Positions 7,850 through 16,839 of a DNA stretch of 64,000 nucleotides are shown here, in pieces. Source of the stretch: an uncultured Prevotella sp. (lineage in GTDB: Bacteria; Bacteroidota; Bacteroidia; Bacteroidales; Bacteroidaceae); NCBI GenBank assembly GCA_900315545.1, contig OMZM01000001.1, forward strand, positions 1-64,000. The letters run 5' to 3'. Numbering within the stretch: the stretch's first letter is position 1; the number at the start of each line of letters is the position of its first letter. Made by a program: the position numbers and the translations under genes. The notes under the pieces were generated by a model that was not told the origin of the DNA, searched no databases, and saw nothing but the letters and a program-made list of their open reading frames with translations.

Positions 7850-8653
7850 ATGCTTATGAAAAAGACTACAAAAAGATTGTTATTATCGGCAGCCACACTG
7901 TTGTTTGCTGCAGGCACATTAGCTCAGGAAGTGCTGACATCCATTGCTGAGATAAAGAATCTCAAAGGCAATCAGTATTTCACTGTTTCGTTTGCTCCCA
8001 ACACGGTTCAGGTGCTTTGCGTTCAGGTAAACGGGAGTGTATCTGCTACATATCTCTGGGACGGCAAGGACGGATTGTTCCTGTATAACTCGTACACGCC
8101 GCAATGGCCTGTGGCTGACCTGAAGATGGGCGACTATGTGTGGGGTACGCTCGACGGCTTGTGGGAATACGACCTGCTGGATGTTTACAATGCCGACGGA
8201 ATGCTTACGGTTGGTGAAAACAAGCCGATTGTGCCGATAGACATTACCGGTGCGGAACTCACGGAGACGGAATATGAGAAGAACAACGGCTACTACCGTC
8301 TGTCTGGCGACTACGATGCGCAATACGGCACGTTCACTGCCGACGACGGGACGTTCTTCCTGCTCAGCGAGGAGAATATCTCGCTGGCTGACATTCCAAA
8401 GGAAAACGGGCACGGTTTTATATCTGCCATATATTGGAAGGGCAATACCAACTACTGGCTCTCGCCATTAGAGCAGAATTTCATTGACTATGATGAGCCT
8501 GAGCCCGATGCTATCGAGGGCACAAAGATTGCCGACGGCGCTGCTAATGGCAATGCCACGACAATAGACGGTAAGCTGGCTGGCAGCTGGAAGACGCTGA
8601 GAAACGGCGAGATTTACATCAGCGGAGGAAGGAAATACATAAAAAACAAATAA
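7850..8653 (+). CDS. Secreted protein with an OB-fold-like repeat
   Basis: The 267 residues begin with a signal peptide (KKTTKRLLLSAATLLFAAGTLAQ), so the protein is exported. Residues 28-130, TSIAEIKNLKGNQYFTVSF through LKMGDYVWGTLDG, have the layout of the small OB-like domains common in Bacteroidota surface proteins (TIAEIK...LYDSY...LKxGD...G). A second, weaker unit follows (DITGAELTETEY...). The C-terminus GEIYISGGRKYIKNK is a short basic tail typical of Prevotella exported proteins. Start may be 7850 or the Met two codons later. No enzymatic residues are seen. The function is unknown. Confidence 0.7.
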   Translation: MLMKKTTKRLLLSAATLLFAAGTLAQEVLTSIAEIKNLKGNQYFTVSFAPNTVQVLCVQVNGSVSATYLWDGKDGLFLYNSYTPQWPVADLKMGDYVWGTLDGLWEYDLLDVYNADGMLTVGENKPIVPIDITGAELTETEYEKNNGYYRLSGDYDAQYGTFTADDGTFFLLSEENISLADIPKENGHGFISAIYWKGNTNYWLSPLEQNFIDYDEPEPDAIEGTKIADGAANGNATTIDGKLAGSWKTLRNGEIYISGGRKYIKNK

Positions 8654-8685
8654 GAACATATTTATAATAATTATTATTTACAGAC

Positions 8686-9276
8686 ATGGAAGAACAGAAA
8701 AAACGATTTATAGCAGCTTCATACAAGTTGTTTGCGAATGAAAACGGTGAGAATAAGCTCATTGAGGAGGCTCCGGCTGAGCAACCATTTGTGTTTATCA
8801 GCGGGCTGGGTGTTGCTTTGGAATCATTTGAAAAGGCGATTGTCGACCTGAAGACCGACGACACTTTCGACTTTACAATCATGCAGGAAGAGGCTTACGG
8901 ACCATATATGGAAGAGAGAGTGCTTGACCTGGACCGCGAGATGTTCTGCATTAACGGACATTTCGACAAGGAAAACGTTTACGAAGGAGCCATCATTCCG
9001 CTGCAGAACGAGGAAGGTACGCGCTTCTCGGGGCGTGTGATGAGCATCGGCGACGACAAAGTGAAGATAGACCTCAACCATCCGCTGGCTGGCAAGGACC
9101 TGCACTTCACAGGCAAAATCATTGAGGTGAGAGATGCGAGAGAGGAAGAAATCATGCAGACCATAGACCATCTGACCGGCAAGGGTTGCGGTTGCGGATG
9201 CGACAGTTGCGGCGACGACTGCAACAAGGACAGCCACGACAGCGGATGCGGATGTGGATGCGGACACTGCCACTGA
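8686..9276 (+). CDS. slyD: SlyD-type FKBP peptidyl-prolyl isomerase with Cys/His metal-binding tail
   Basis: A cytoplasmic prolyl isomerase and chaperone of 196 residues. The order FKBP half, inserted IF flap, FKBP half is visible: [22 protein letters not shown], then the flap with [12 protein letters not shown], then [23 protein letters not shown], a nearly perfect SlyD block. Residues about 165-196 form a tail of repeated [13 protein letters not shown]-like and [13 protein letters not shown] segments with 11 Cys and 3 His, a probable Ni/Zn site. aroC starts 26 bp downstream. Confidence 0.93.
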   Translation: MEEQKKRFIAASYKLFANENGENKLIEEAPAEQPFVFISGLGVALESFEKAIVDLKTDDTFDFTIMQEEAYGPYMEERVLDLDREMFCINGHFDKENVYEGAIIPLQNEEGTRFSGRVMSIGDDKVKIDLNHPLAGKDLHFTGKIIEVRDAREEEIMQTIDHLTGKGCGCGCDSCGDDCNKDSHDSGCGCGCGHCH

Positions 9277-9302
9277 TAAACGAAATCATAGAAAGATACG
9301 AT

Positions 9303-10388
9303 ATGAATACAACGGGACAACTGTTCAGGCTGACAACCTTCGGCGAAAGTCATGGCGAAGCTATTGGCGGAGTGGTCGACGGCATGCCGGCAGGTGTGGA
9401 AATAGACATGGCTCTGGTAGAGAAAGAGCTGAAACGACGTCGTCCCGGACAGTCGAACCTGACCTCGACGCGCAACGAAGCCGACGAGGTCAGGTTTCTT
9501 AGTGGCATTTTCGAGGGGAAGTCGACAGGCGCACCCATTGCCTTCATCGTTGAGAACAACGACCAGCGCAGCAGCGACTACGAGCATCTGCGCAACATAT
9601 ACAGACCGTCGCACGCCGACTATGTGTATGAACAGAAGTACGGCATACGCGATTTTCGCGGCGGAGGACGCTCGTCGGCACGCGTTACGCTCAGCCGTAT
9701 CGTTGCAGGAGCACTGGCAAAGATGGTGCTGCGACGTGCAGGCATAGGCATTACGGCATATACCTGTCAGATTGGCGACATAGTGCTTGAGCACGACTAT
9801 ACACACTACGACCTGACGAAAACGGATGACAACGATGTGAGATGCCCCGACGCGGCAACAGCAAGCCGCATGATCAGCCTGCTGAAAGCGTTGAGAAACG
9901 AGGGCGACACGATTGGCGGAGCGGCTGCGTGTGTCATAACGGGCTGCCCGGCAGGACTCGGAGAGCCTGAGTTTGGCAAGCTGAACGCTGCATTAGGTGC
10001 CGCCATGCTGAGCATAAACGCAGTCAAGGCTTTCCAGATTGGCGCGGGATTTGATGTTGCAGCGCTTAGAGGCAGCCGTGCAAACGACATTTTCGTGAAG
10101 TCGGACGACGGAAAGCGCAAGGTCAGGACACTGACTAACCACAGCGGAGGAATACAGGGCGGCATCAGCAACGGCGAGGACATATACTTCAGCGTGGCTT
10201 TCAAGCCCATCCCGACCATCATGCGCGAGCAGGAAACGGTAGACCGCGACGGCAACAAAACCATCATCGAGCCTCGCGGACGACATGACGTGTGCGCCGT
10301 GCCGCGTGCCATTCCCATCATTGAGAGCATGGCTGCAATGACAATTCTCGACCATTGGCTAATGGCAAAAATAAGCAATATTCTGTAA
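9303..10388 (+). CDS. aroC: Chorismate synthase
   Basis: Converts 5-enolpyruvylshikimate-3-phosphate to chorismate using reduced FMN, the last shared step of aromatic synthesis. The 361-residue length is normal. Family blocks are [16 protein letters not shown] at the start, [29 protein letters not shown] and the C-terminal [13 protein letters not shown]. The start at 9303 ([16 protein letters not shown]) is chosen because upstream in-frame sequence reads through the slyD metal tail in another frame. The two genes are probably cotranscribed. Confidence 0.97.
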   Translation: MNTTGQLFRLTTFGESHGEAIGGVVDGMPAGVEIDMALVEKELKRRRPGQSNLTSTRNEADEVRFLSGIFEGKSTGAPIAFIVENNDQRSSDYEHLRNIYRPSHADYVYEQKYGIRDFRGGGRSSARVTLSRIVAGALAKMVLRRAGIGITAYTCQIGDIVLEHDYTHYDLTKTDDNDVRCPDAATASRMISLLKALRNEGDTIGGAAACVITGCPAGLGEPEFGKLNAALGAAMLSINAVKAFQIGAGFDVAALRGSRANDIFVKSDDGKRKVRTLTNHSGGIQGGISNGEDIYFSVAFKPIPTIMREQETVDRDGNKTIIEPRGRHDVCAVPRAIPIIESMAAMTILDHWLMAKISNIL

Positions 10389-10457
10389 GTAAATTTGGTT
10401 GATTTGTAAATAAAACTGAGTTTTTTGCGAACAAAACGTAAAAATTATCATAAAAAG

Positions 10458-10489
10458 TTGGTGTAAACAACTTAAAATTGTTAACTTTG
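10458..10489 (+). promoter_or_regulatory. Strong housekeeping promoter for a candidate small RNA
   Basis: GTTGG at 10458-10461 and TAACTTTG at 10482-10489 are separated by 20 bases, an ideal -33/-7 pair. No gene follows; a terminator lies about 75 bases beyond the expected start. Confidence 0.75.
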
Positions 10490-10495
10490 CGGGCG

Positions 10496-10596
10496 CAATA
10501 GGACTTGGTTTGCGAAAATCGCCATTGCAAATAGTTAAGTCTAGTTTAGTTTTTGTGTTGGTGAGAGCGACGTTTTTTACGTCGCTCTCTTTATTT
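10496..10596 (+). ncRNA. Candidate ~100-nt small RNA
   Basis: A perfect promoter precedes and an 11-bp terminator ends this segment, and no start codon opens a useful frame. The 5' half can fold: GGACTT with AAGTC, and inside it TTTGC with GCAAA. It does not contain the conserved loop of 4.5S RNA. It might belong to a known Bacteroidales RNA family or be 6S-like, but I cannot decide from sequence alone. Confidence 0.6.
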
Positions 10597-10599
10597 TCC
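10563..10599 (+). terminator. Terminator of the candidate small RNA
   Basis: GAGAGCGACGT (10563-10573) pairs perfectly with ACGTCGCTCTC (10579-10589), followed by TTTATTTT. Confidence 0.85.
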
Positions 10600-10717
10600 A
10601 CGCTTATGGCTCTGTCTGCGGCTGGCATAGGCATACAGCATGTGCTTGTCGGATGTTGTATATTTGCTTTCACTATTTAGACTGTCAGATGCGCCGTTTT
10701 TGCCTGTATGATTAATT

Positions 10718-11110
10718 TTTACTGTCGCGTGAGTGCCCCCGAAAGTCATCATGAAGTAAAAAGGGGCAAAATATGCCCGTTTTTCGCGTGCAGTCTTTAT
10801 CTGTCTGACAGTCAAAACGTTAGCCGTATATATAATGATTGTGTGCAGGAAATACGAGTGTTAAAATTGTCAAAGAGCATGTTTGACATTGTCAAACACA
10901 CTGTTTGAGGATGCCAGACACAGTGTTTGAGGGTGTCAGACACTATGCAGGAGAGGCAAAAATGGGCAAAACAGAGGTGTCAAAGATACTCTTTGACATT
11001 TTTAACAGTTGCTTATCACCTCCAAATTAACATATTTTTGCTAAATCAGAGACTGTTCTGCATCTATTTTGACAGTTTTACTTTGTCAAAAAAAAATCAC
11101 AAAATCGGTC
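10718..11110 (+). repeat. Dispersed intergenic module, copy 2, promoter end lost
   Basis: It aligns with the copies at 9-441 and 29068-29500. A perfect 19-bp palindrome of TGTTTGACA around one T (10880-10898) and the palindrome TGTCAAAGA-TAC-TCTTTGACA (10978-10998) are conserved, as is GGGGCAAAATATGCCC. TATTTTTG, a -7-like element, is present near 11033. From the CTTTGTCAAA stretch on, the sequence diverges and the sigma-54 promoter found in the other copies is missing. It lies between the small RNA gene and the end of pyrD. Confidence 0.85.
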
Positions 11111-11175
11111 GGAAACGACTGTCGTGCAGTCTAAATAAGCAGTGGCAAAGAAGTCGTCGCAACTGCTCGTCAGCC

Positions 11176-12081
11176 TCATACGCAGCCTATTATCTCGCTT
11201 ATGTCGTGGCATCCGTGAGCATCAAGCCAGGCGCTGATGCCGTCGCGCACCTTCAGCGAGACAGCCGGGTCGATGAAGTTTGCCGTGCCAATCTCTATTG
11301 CCGTAGCGCCAGCCATGAAAAACTCTATGGCATCTTCAGCCGTCGAGATACCGCCAAGACCTACCACAGGGATGCTGACAGCCTTTGCCACCTGCCACAC
11401 CATGCGCACGGCGACAGGCTTGACGGCTGGTCCGCTGAGCCCGCCGATGCCGATAGACAGGCGCGGCTGGCGTCGCTCGATGTCGATAGACATGCCCATG
11501 AGCGTGTTTATCAGCGACACGGCATCGGCTCCCTCTGCCTCTACGGCACGCGCAATGTCGGCAATGTTGGTAACGTTGGGCGACAGTTTCACTATCAGGG
11601 TCTTATCGTAGTGCTTCCTTACGGCACTGACAACGGCAGCCGCGCCCTCGCACGTTACGCCGAAAGCCATGCCACCCTGCCTTACGTTAGGACACGAGAT
11701 GTTGAGCTCTATGGCAGGTATCTTCTCCAGAGCATTGATGCGAGACGCACACTCGGAATAGTCCTCGACGGAAGAACCGCTGACGTTGACAATCATGTTA
11801 GTGTCTATATCGCAAATCTGCGGGTAGATATGCTCGCAGAAATAGTCGACGCCCTTGTTCTGTAGCCCAACGCAGTTGAGCATACCCTGCGCCGTCTCGA
11901 CCATACGGGGATAGTCGTTGCCCTCGCGTGGATTCAGCGTGGTGCCTTTAACTATTATTCCGCCAAGCTCTTCAAGCGGTATGAAGTCGGCAAACTCTAT
12001 GCCGTAGCCAAACGTTCCAGACGCCGTCATCACCGGATTCTTAAGGCTCAACTTGCCTATAGATGTACTTAATCTTGCCAT
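11176..12081 (-). CDS. pyrD: Dihydroorotate dehydrogenase B, catalytic subunit
   Basis: Class 1B enzyme oxidising dihydroorotate to orotate in pyrimidine synthesis, with FMN. The 301-residue length fits the class. Motifs are [14 protein letters not shown] near the N-terminus, the active-site loop [13 protein letters not shown] with the catalytic Cys that distinguishes class 1B, and [19 protein letters not shown] near the C-terminus for FMN phosphate. It overlaps pyrK by 13 bp; PyrK passes the electrons to NAD. No terminator is seen before repeat copy 2. Confidence 0.96.
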   Translation of the reverse strand: MARLSTSIGKLSLKNPVMTASGTFGYGIEFADFIPLEELGGIIVKGTTLNPREGNDYPRMVETAQGMLNCVGLQNKGVDYFCEHIYPQICDIDTNMIVNVSGSSVEDYSECASRINALEKIPAIELNISCPNVRQGGMAFGVTCEGAAAVVSAVRKHYDKTLIVKLSPNVTNIADIARAVEAEGADAVSLINTLMGMSIDIERRQPRLSIGIGGLSGPAVKPVAVRMVWQVAKAVSIPVVGLGGISTAEDAIEFFMAGATAIEIGTANFIDPAVSLKVRDGISAWLDAHGCHDISEIIGCV

Positions 12082-12842
12082 AACAAATCTTTATAGTTAA
12101 ACACCGGACCTTCCTTACATACACACACATTGCCCCTGACGGTCTTCTCAACGCAGCAGAGACACGCACCAAGCCCGCACGCCATCATATTCTCAAGCGA
12201 CACCTCGCAGTCGGTATTGGTCTGGCGGGCATAACGGGCAACGGCTTTCATCATGGGCAGCGGACCGCAACACGCTATGCGCGAGAAACGGCTGTTCAGA
12301 ATACTGTGGTTGGTAACAAAACCCTTCTCCCCTGCCGAGCCATCCTCTGTCGTAACATACACGTCGCCATAAGCCCTGAACAAATCAGCCTGCAACAAGT
12401 CGGCACCCGTACGCGCACCAAGAAGAAAAGCAGGACGATGCCCCTGCTCGCTCAGCACCTTGCCGAAAAACAGCAACGGAGCAACACCCACACCGCCACC
12501 GACAAGCAACAGGCGCTCGCCTGACGACAAAGGCATGGTGAAAGCATTGCCCAGAGGCAGCACACAGTTAATCCTGTCGCCCTCGCGGCACTCCATAAGA
12601 CGCCTCGTGCCGTCGCCTACGCCGGCAACAAGCAGCCACACCTCATTCTCCGCTCGGTCGAAATAATGAATAGACAACGGACGGCGGAGAAACGTATTAG
12701 GCGAGCCGTCGACCCTCACCTCTACAAACTGTCCCGGCAACATCTCAGGCAAAGACTCGTCATGCGTAAGCCGCAACAGCTGATGATGTGCCGACAGCCT
12801 CTCCGAAGACTTCACGCTCAGGTCAAGAATAGCTTTCTTCAT
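12069..12842 (-). CDS. pyrK: Dihydroorotate dehydrogenase electron-transfer subunit PyrK
   Basis: The FAD and [2Fe-2S] partner of PyrD. The 257 residues show a ferredoxin-reductase FAD domain ([11 protein letters not shown], the RPxSI block), an NAD-binding part ([15 protein letters not shown]) and a C-terminal cysteine cluster [16 protein letters not shown]...CVCKEGPVF for the [2Fe-2S] centre. The start is MKKAILDL at 12842, since the -7 box lies just upstream. The overlap with pyrD indicates coupled expression. Confidence 0.95.
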   Translation of the reverse strand: MKKAILDLSVKSSERLSAHHQLLRLTHDESLPEMLPGQFVEVRVDGSPNTFLRRPLSIHYFDRAENEVWLLVAGVGDGTRRLMECREGDRINCVLPLGNAFTMPLSSGERLLLVGGGVGVAPLLFFGKVLSEQGHRPAFLLGARTGADLLQADLFRAYGDVYVTTEDGSAGEKGFVTNHSILNSRFSRIACCGPLPMMKAVARYARQTNTDCEVSLENMMACGLGACLCCVEKTVRGNVCVCKEGPVFNYKDLLWQD

Positions 12843-12874
12843 GTACTGTAAAATTAACAAAATAAATAATTATT

Positions 12875-12906
12875 GCAAAGATACGGAATATTATTGACAT
12901 ACAAAA
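12875..12906 (-). promoter_or_regulatory. pyrK-pyrD promoter
   Basis: On the minus strand TTTTG (12902-12906) is followed after 19 bases by TATCTTTG (12875-12882), a good -33/-7 pair about 35 bases before the pyrK start. Confidence 0.7.
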
Positions 12907-13005
12907 GCGATTTTGGAAGATTAACGCAGTTCAGCCTATAAATAAAGGCATTTCGAGGAAAATTGAGGAAAGTCCGCAAGGTGCCACTAAGCAAATCGAG
13001 GCAGG

Positions 13006-13395
13006 ATGGTGATGACGCATGAGTTTGAGGATGCGAATCTCGCTTTCACCAGAGACCTCTTCGTTTTCATGAATTTTACTGCCCTGTCTTTCGTGGACTT
13101 GAAGGAACTGACTACGGACAACATTGTGGAGGTCAACGGTGAAAAATGGATTGTCGGCAAACGTCACAAGACGGGTGTACCCTATCAAGTGAAACTGTTG
13201 GCTGTACCCTTGCAGATTATCGAACGCTACCGTGAGTTTTCGAAGGAGAATCCGAAATCTGTCTTCGGCGAAGTCAACTACTGGAGCGTATGCAAGAAGT
13301 TGAAGCCAGTGATGAAGGAGTGCGGCATTGACAAGCCGATTTCCGCACATTGCGCAAGGCATGAATTCGCTACGATGGCCTTAACAACGCTCTAA
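13006..13395 (+). pseudogene. Truncated tyrosine recombinase (integrase) of a Bacteroidota mobile element
   Basis: About 130 residues of the catalytic domain remain. FMNFTALSFVDLKEL is the box I region, but the catalytic Arg usual in TG(L/M)R is not recognisable. HCARHEFATMAL is box II with the HxxR pair intact. The N-terminal core-binding domain and the C-terminal segment with the catalytic Tyr are missing, so it cannot be an active recombinase. It joins directly to a relaxase fragment, marking the edge of a decayed mobilisable element. Confidence 0.75.
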
Positions 13396-13781
13396 TGTTT
13401 GAATGTACTAACGCAATAACGCTCCAACGTACCAATGAGCAGCACCAGCAGGAGGTGAGCAACTTGAAGCGTCTCTTAGATAAGGCTTACAGATGGTTCC
13501 CAAGTTTCAAGCGTTTTCTCAATATGGAGCGTGAGTGTCTGCAATGTGGCTTCAACGAGGTGCAGACCGACAAACTGCTACATGGCCAGACCGTCAATTA
13601 TAGTGGGCGGCTTCACTCCAATGAGTACAGGCGCAATGCACTTGCCGATAATGTCACAGCACAAGTGATAAGGGACGAGAAGCGAAACTTGTTCCTGCAT
13701 ATCAACCAGACACCTATTGCCCAATGGTTTAAGGAACAGTTTGGAATAGTGCAAGAACAACGAAGAGGACTTAGGCGTTAA
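13395..13781 (+). pseudogene. C-terminal fragment of a mobilisation protein (relaxase-associated)
   Basis: The 128 residues begin in a helical segment rich in Gln and Arg and end QTPIAQWFKEQFGIVQEQRRGLRR, which resembles the C-terminus of Bacteroides mobilisation proteins (BmgA/MobB type) as I recall them. The relaxase core with its histidine triad is absent. The first ATG overlaps the integrase stop (TAATG), but the fused arrangement reflects deletion and not an operon. A downstream gap of 145 bp holds only the next promoter. Confidence 0.45.
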
Positions 13782-13899
13782 TTTGTTAAAGGGAGCAGAT
13801 TTTTATAACTTGCCCCCTTTTCTTGTCCTTATCTTAGCTTAAAGACCTACTTTTTTGCATATTTTCTCATGAAATGCTCTCTATTCCAGAAACTTTTCG

Positions 13900-13907
13900 T
13901 AAATTTG
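13900..13907 (+). promoter_or_regulatory. -7 element before the DUF4160 gene
   Basis: TAAATTTG, followed by C, lies 20 bases before the ATG. No convincing -33 element. Confidence 0.45.
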
Positions 13908-13926
13908 CACCAAATAACAAGTGATT

Positions 13927-14178
13927 ATGAGTCCAGTATTCCGACGCGAAAGTGAATATACGTTTAAGATATATTCCAACGAGGAGGAGCGGATGCACAT
14001 TCATGTGCTCTGCGACGGCAAGGAAGCCAAGTACTGGCTGGAGCCGCAGGTAGAACTTGCTAAGAATACAGGCATTCCCGAGCATAAGTTGAATGAAATC
14101 CAGAAAATCGTAGAGAAATATGCAGACAGCTTCAAAGAACAATTCCGCCAGCACATCGGTAAGCGTATTGATGATTAA
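13927..14178 (+). CDS. DUF4160 family protein
   Basis: An 83-residue protein containing the DUF4160 pattern: SPVFRRESEYTFKIYSNEEERMHIHV, where the E-x-x-HxHV block is the family signature, then AKYWLEP and a C-terminal helix with QIVEKYADSFKEQF-like spacing. The ATG at 13927 is preferred over the GTG two codons upstream. It overlaps the DUF2442 gene by 8 bp. Such pairs recur in bacterial accessory DNA and are sometimes suspected to be toxin-antitoxin modules; I know of no settled function. Confidence 0.8.
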   Translation: MSPVFRRESEYTFKIYSNEEERMHIHVLCDGKEAKYWLEPQVELAKNTGIPEHKLNEIQKIVEKYADSFKEQFRQHIGKRIDD

Positions 14179-14410
14179 TGCGCAGGGCATCATGCTCTCA
14201 GTGCTGGGTCACGACTATTTCCTGTCATATAACCGCATTCCGTGGATGCAGGATGCCCCCATCCGTAGTGTCCTAAACGTGCAGATGAGTGGTCCCGAAG
14301 CCATTGAGTGGCCTGACCTCGATGTCGATCTCGAACTCGATAGTCTCCGCCACCCTGAGCGCTATCCGCTTGTTATCAAGCGGAACGAATTGGATTTCGT
14401 AGGTATATAA
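14171..14410 (+). CDS. DUF2442 family protein
   Basis: A 79-residue protein with the DUF2442 features: short beta strands around GHDYFLSYNRIPWMQDAPIRSVLNV (the FxxxPWF-like strand), then GPEAIEWPDLDVDLELDSL, the WPxLDxDL motif that defines the family, and ERYPLVIK. The start at 14171 overlaps the end of the DUF4160 gene, so the two are probably translated in concert. The partner gene and island setting suggest a small two-gene module of unknown purpose. The 250 bp that follow hold no convincing gene. Confidence 0.8.
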   Translation: MINAQGIMLSVLGHDYFLSYNRIPWMQDAPIRSVLNVQMSGPEAIEWPDLDVDLELDSLRHPERYPLVIKRNELDFVGI

Positions 14411-14660
14411 TTTAATGTAGAAATAGTAATGAGTGGATAGATCGACAGACATAGAGCTATTTAAGAAAGCGTTGACTTTTTGATTCTTGATTCAGAAATT
14501 TCGCCAAAATATCTCCCGAGAAGATAAAAAGTTGATGCTCGCGTAAGGCGCGGGCTGACACTTGTATCTGGGAGAACGGCGTTTGGCGATGCCTCTGAAT
14601 CGGATGCGGAATCAGACTCGCGCCGATTTTATACAAAAATCTCATAAACGACATTAATGT

Positions 14661-15410
14661 ATGAGCAGAGAACAAATTGACAAAATCAATGCTGTGCTTG
14701 CAGCCTATTTCGACAAGCACAGGGGAGAAATAGTGCCAGCAAAGGATTTGATGCCTGAGTTCGTCAAAGCTGGAGTGTTCCAACAAGACAGAAAGAATGG
14801 CTTGCCCATACGCCAATTGCTGCGCGATCTTGATTCAAGGGATAGGCTCAACTTGATTCCTTATATTCGTCCCGAAAGAAAGGATTTTAATACGAAATGG
14901 TTTTTCTCTGATATGCCAGCCCCTGTTGAGAAGCAAAAAACATATAAGGAGGAAAGTCCACGGGCTACCCTTCGTAAAAAGCCTGTAAAGCCGCAGCAGA
15001 TAAAGAAGGGAGACCGTGACGAAGACTATGTAATAAACCTCTGTGACGAGATACTTGAGCAAACAGCTAAACGCCAACACCGCTTTGATTTCTTGCTCGG
15101 TGATACGGGTGCAAAGCTCCCTGTTGATGCCTATTACCCTGTATTGAATCTTGTAATTGAATATCGTGAACGTCAGCATACAGAATCCGTTAAATTCTGG
15201 AACAAATTGACTGCAAGTGGGATTACGAGAGATGAACAGCGGGCCAGATATGACCAACGCCGGCGCGAGGTCTTGCCGCAACACGGCATACGTCTTGTAG
15301 AAATATCCTATTCTGACTTCCAGTATGATGGGCAGAAACGACTACTACGTTTAGCCGAAGATGACAAAAAAGTCGTTCTGAATATTCTAAAAGCAAATAA
15401 TGTCTTGTAG
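14661..15410 (+). CDS. Predicted PD-(D/E)XK (Vsr/DUF559-like) nuclease with an N-terminal helical domain
   Basis: The 249 residues fall into two parts. The N-terminal part (1-60) resembles a winged-helix-like module (FVKAGVFQQDRKNGLPIRQLLRDLD); 60-115 is a Lys-rich linker. The C-terminal part has LPVDAYYPVLNLVIEYRERQH, matching the VDxYxPxxxLxIExxxxQH core of Vsr-like endonucleases, and RYDQRRREVLPQHGIRLVEISYSDF, matching the last helix and strand of that fold. In many members the residue after E-Y is D; here it is R. It lies in the island between two accessory gene groups; DNA repair or defence are possible roles. Confidence 0.6.
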   Translation: MSREQIDKINAVLAAYFDKHRGEIVPAKDLMPEFVKAGVFQQDRKNGLPIRQLLRDLDSRDRLNLIPYIRPERKDFNTKWFFSDMPAPVEKQKTYKEESPRATLRKKPVKPQQIKKGDRDEDYVINLCDEILEQTAKRQHRFDFLLGDTGAKLPVDAYYPVLNLVIEYRERQHTESVKFWNKLTASGITRDEQRARYDQRRREVLPQHGIRLVEISYSDFQYDGQKRLLRLAEDDKKVVLNILKANNVL

Positions 15411-15433
15411 TATTTATGCAATTTTAGGAACAA

Positions 15434-16147
15434 ATGGAAGTACCAGCAAAGACCATCGAGGAGTTTCAAGATGTAATAGCCATCATAGAAAAATGTCAAA
15501 AGGTCAAAGTCCTTGTGGCATTTATAAGCGGGAATACAGCATACGGACTACCAGAATATGATTCGCTGAAACGATTCGTTTACATATTCGTCCACCAACA
15601 GACAAACGACAAGCAGATGACGACTTTTCACAATGGAGATATTGAGGCAAAAGGTTATTCTGTCGAGAAATTTGTCGCCGGTTTGGGACGCTGCAATATA
15701 ACACGGATTGAAATAGCACACTATCCCGCCTTTTATATCGGTGATTCTGATTTCTGCAAAAGACTAAGCGCATTGGCGAAACTTGCCTTCCCTTTAGACG
15801 GAGCATCAATTCAATATAAATATAGCTGCAAGGTCTTAAAAGACGATTATCCTCTGTATTATATTAGGCATAACCTTTCGCGAAAATGGATTTTCGACTA
15901 TGGAAAAATGCCACCGATAGAGTTTGCAAAACTTGTCTCCGCTACTGTTGAAAACGAAATCATCAGAAAGAAACTTCTTGAGATAACTCAAGCTCCATTC
16001 AACCTAAAGGAATATCCCGATGTATGGGAATATATAAAGCGACTGAACAATTCTATTCACATGTCAGAGTTCAAGCCTAATGAGGCTGCCGAGGAGCAGG
16101 CCAATATCCTCATACAGGAAACTCTGAAAAAGTATCATCTCCATTAA
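15434..16147 (+). CDS. YcgL-like nucleotidyltransferase-superfamily protein, active site degenerate
   Basis: The 237 residues follow the layout of YcgL/MNT-type predicted nucleotidyltransferases: a beta-strand and GS-like loop (VAFISGNTAYGLPEYDSL), FVYIFVH, and later GYSVEKFVAGLGRCNITRIEI and YYIRHNLSRKWIFDYGKMPPIEF, which correspond to the D(L/V)RKxLxLLxxxNPxxLEW and (A)RWIxxxxxxPPxEF blocks. The G-S is G-N here and the DxD of the metal site is not conserved. It follows the nuclease gene by 24 bp, so it is likely cotranscribed. Loss of the metal site suggests a binding role. Confidence 0.5.
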   Translation: MEVPAKTIEEFQDVIAIIEKCQKVKVLVAFISGNTAYGLPEYDSLKRFVYIFVHQQTNDKQMTTFHNGDIEAKGYSVEKFVAGLGRCNITRIEIAHYPAFYIGDSDFCKRLSALAKLAFPLDGASIQYKYSCKVLKDDYPLYYIRHNLSRKWIFDYGKMPPIEFAKLVSATVENEIIRKKLLEITQAPFNLKEYPDVWEYIKRLNNSIHMSEFKPNEAAEEQANILIQETLKKYHLH

Positions 16148-16158
16148 GTAGGAACACA

Positions 16159-16521
16159 ATGAAAAAACTAAGCAAAGAGTTTTGGAGAGGCTTATGTGTA
16201 ACCGCCCTTGTTATGGGCTGCCTATTTTGTTGCACAGCCTACTTTGCCCTACAAGAGCGAAAACAAAAAGAAGAATTTCTCCGTAGGAATAATGAGCACC
16301 GAGAGGCAATCAGGCGGGGACTTGACTCTATTAGGCTGCATAATGACAGCATAAGAAAATCTGTCAGCACAAAAAAGGGAAAAGGAGGAATTACCATTGG
16401 AACTGATGACGATGACCGAGACCATTACGACATCCCTGATTTCGATGACCTAATACCAGGCGAGGAATACGACGAGGAATTTGTCGACCGCTCGCAGGGC
16501 GACCCAGAATTATACAATTAA
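16159..16521 (+). CDS. Small single-pass membrane protein with acidic tail
   Basis: The 120 residues have a basic start (KKLSKEFWRG), one transmembrane helix at about 12-31 rich in Cys (LCVTALVMGCLFCCTAYFAL), a charged helix with a repeated DSIRLHNDSIRK pattern, and a strongly acidic C-terminal third (DDDDRDHYDIPDFDDLIPGEE). A lipoprotein reading is unlikely because the Cys residues lie within the helix. It starts 12 bp after the nucleotidyltransferase-like gene and probably belongs to the same unit. No family recognised. Confidence 0.6.
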   Translation: MKKLSKEFWRGLCVTALVMGCLFCCTAYFALQERKQKEEFLRRNNEHREAIRRGLDSIRLHNDSIRKSVSTKKGKGGITIGTDDDDRDHYDIPDFDDLIPGEEYDEEFVDRSQGDPELYN

Positions 16522-16599
16522 CATGCCTGGCTCTAAGTATTTTCTATTAAATAACCATAAAATCCCGTGGGTGGCATACGACTCACTGGATTTTTTTCG

Positions 16600-16607
16600 T
16601 ACCTTTG
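16600..16607 (+). promoter_or_regulatory. -7 element in the island
   Basis: TACCTTTG followed by C is a good -7 element. The 230 bp after it contain a short open stretch in one frame (ending LEKITPRLSL near 16842) that looks like a gene remnant, but I cannot name it. Confidence 0.4.
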
Positions 16608-16839
16608 CCCCGACAAAGAGTCATTGAAACAGGCTGGTGGCTCAACGTCGGGAGTTCATTGACAAGCAAATCATAGCAGAATGAGGAAATGAGAACCGTT
16701 GCCAGTTCGTAACCCAGTTTTTTCTCAATCCTCCGAACTGCCTTTATTTACAAAAGGTTTGCGATTTTATCCAAAATTACGGAATAAAGCTGACACTGGA
16801 AACGATTTTAGAAAAAATTACACCCCGCCTGAGTTTATA

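Noticed and set aside
10927-11865. Long plus-strand open frame beginning in repeat copy 2
   Set aside because: It runs antisense through pyrD, which is clearly conserved; the protein is His/Arg-rich with no known pattern.
13927-14410. Proven toxin-antitoxin pair
   Set aside because: The DUF4160/DUF2442 pairing is suggestive, but no toxin fold or known antitoxin motif can be seen.
14457-14816. Minus-strand open frame between the DUF2442 and nuclease genes
   Set aside because: It overlaps the nuclease start antisense and lacks a promoter; it may carry old mobile-element sequence but cannot be supported as a gene.
16610-16700. tRNA or integration site in the island
   Set aside because: No cloverleaf can be drawn; the GTCATTGAAACAGGC words do not pair.
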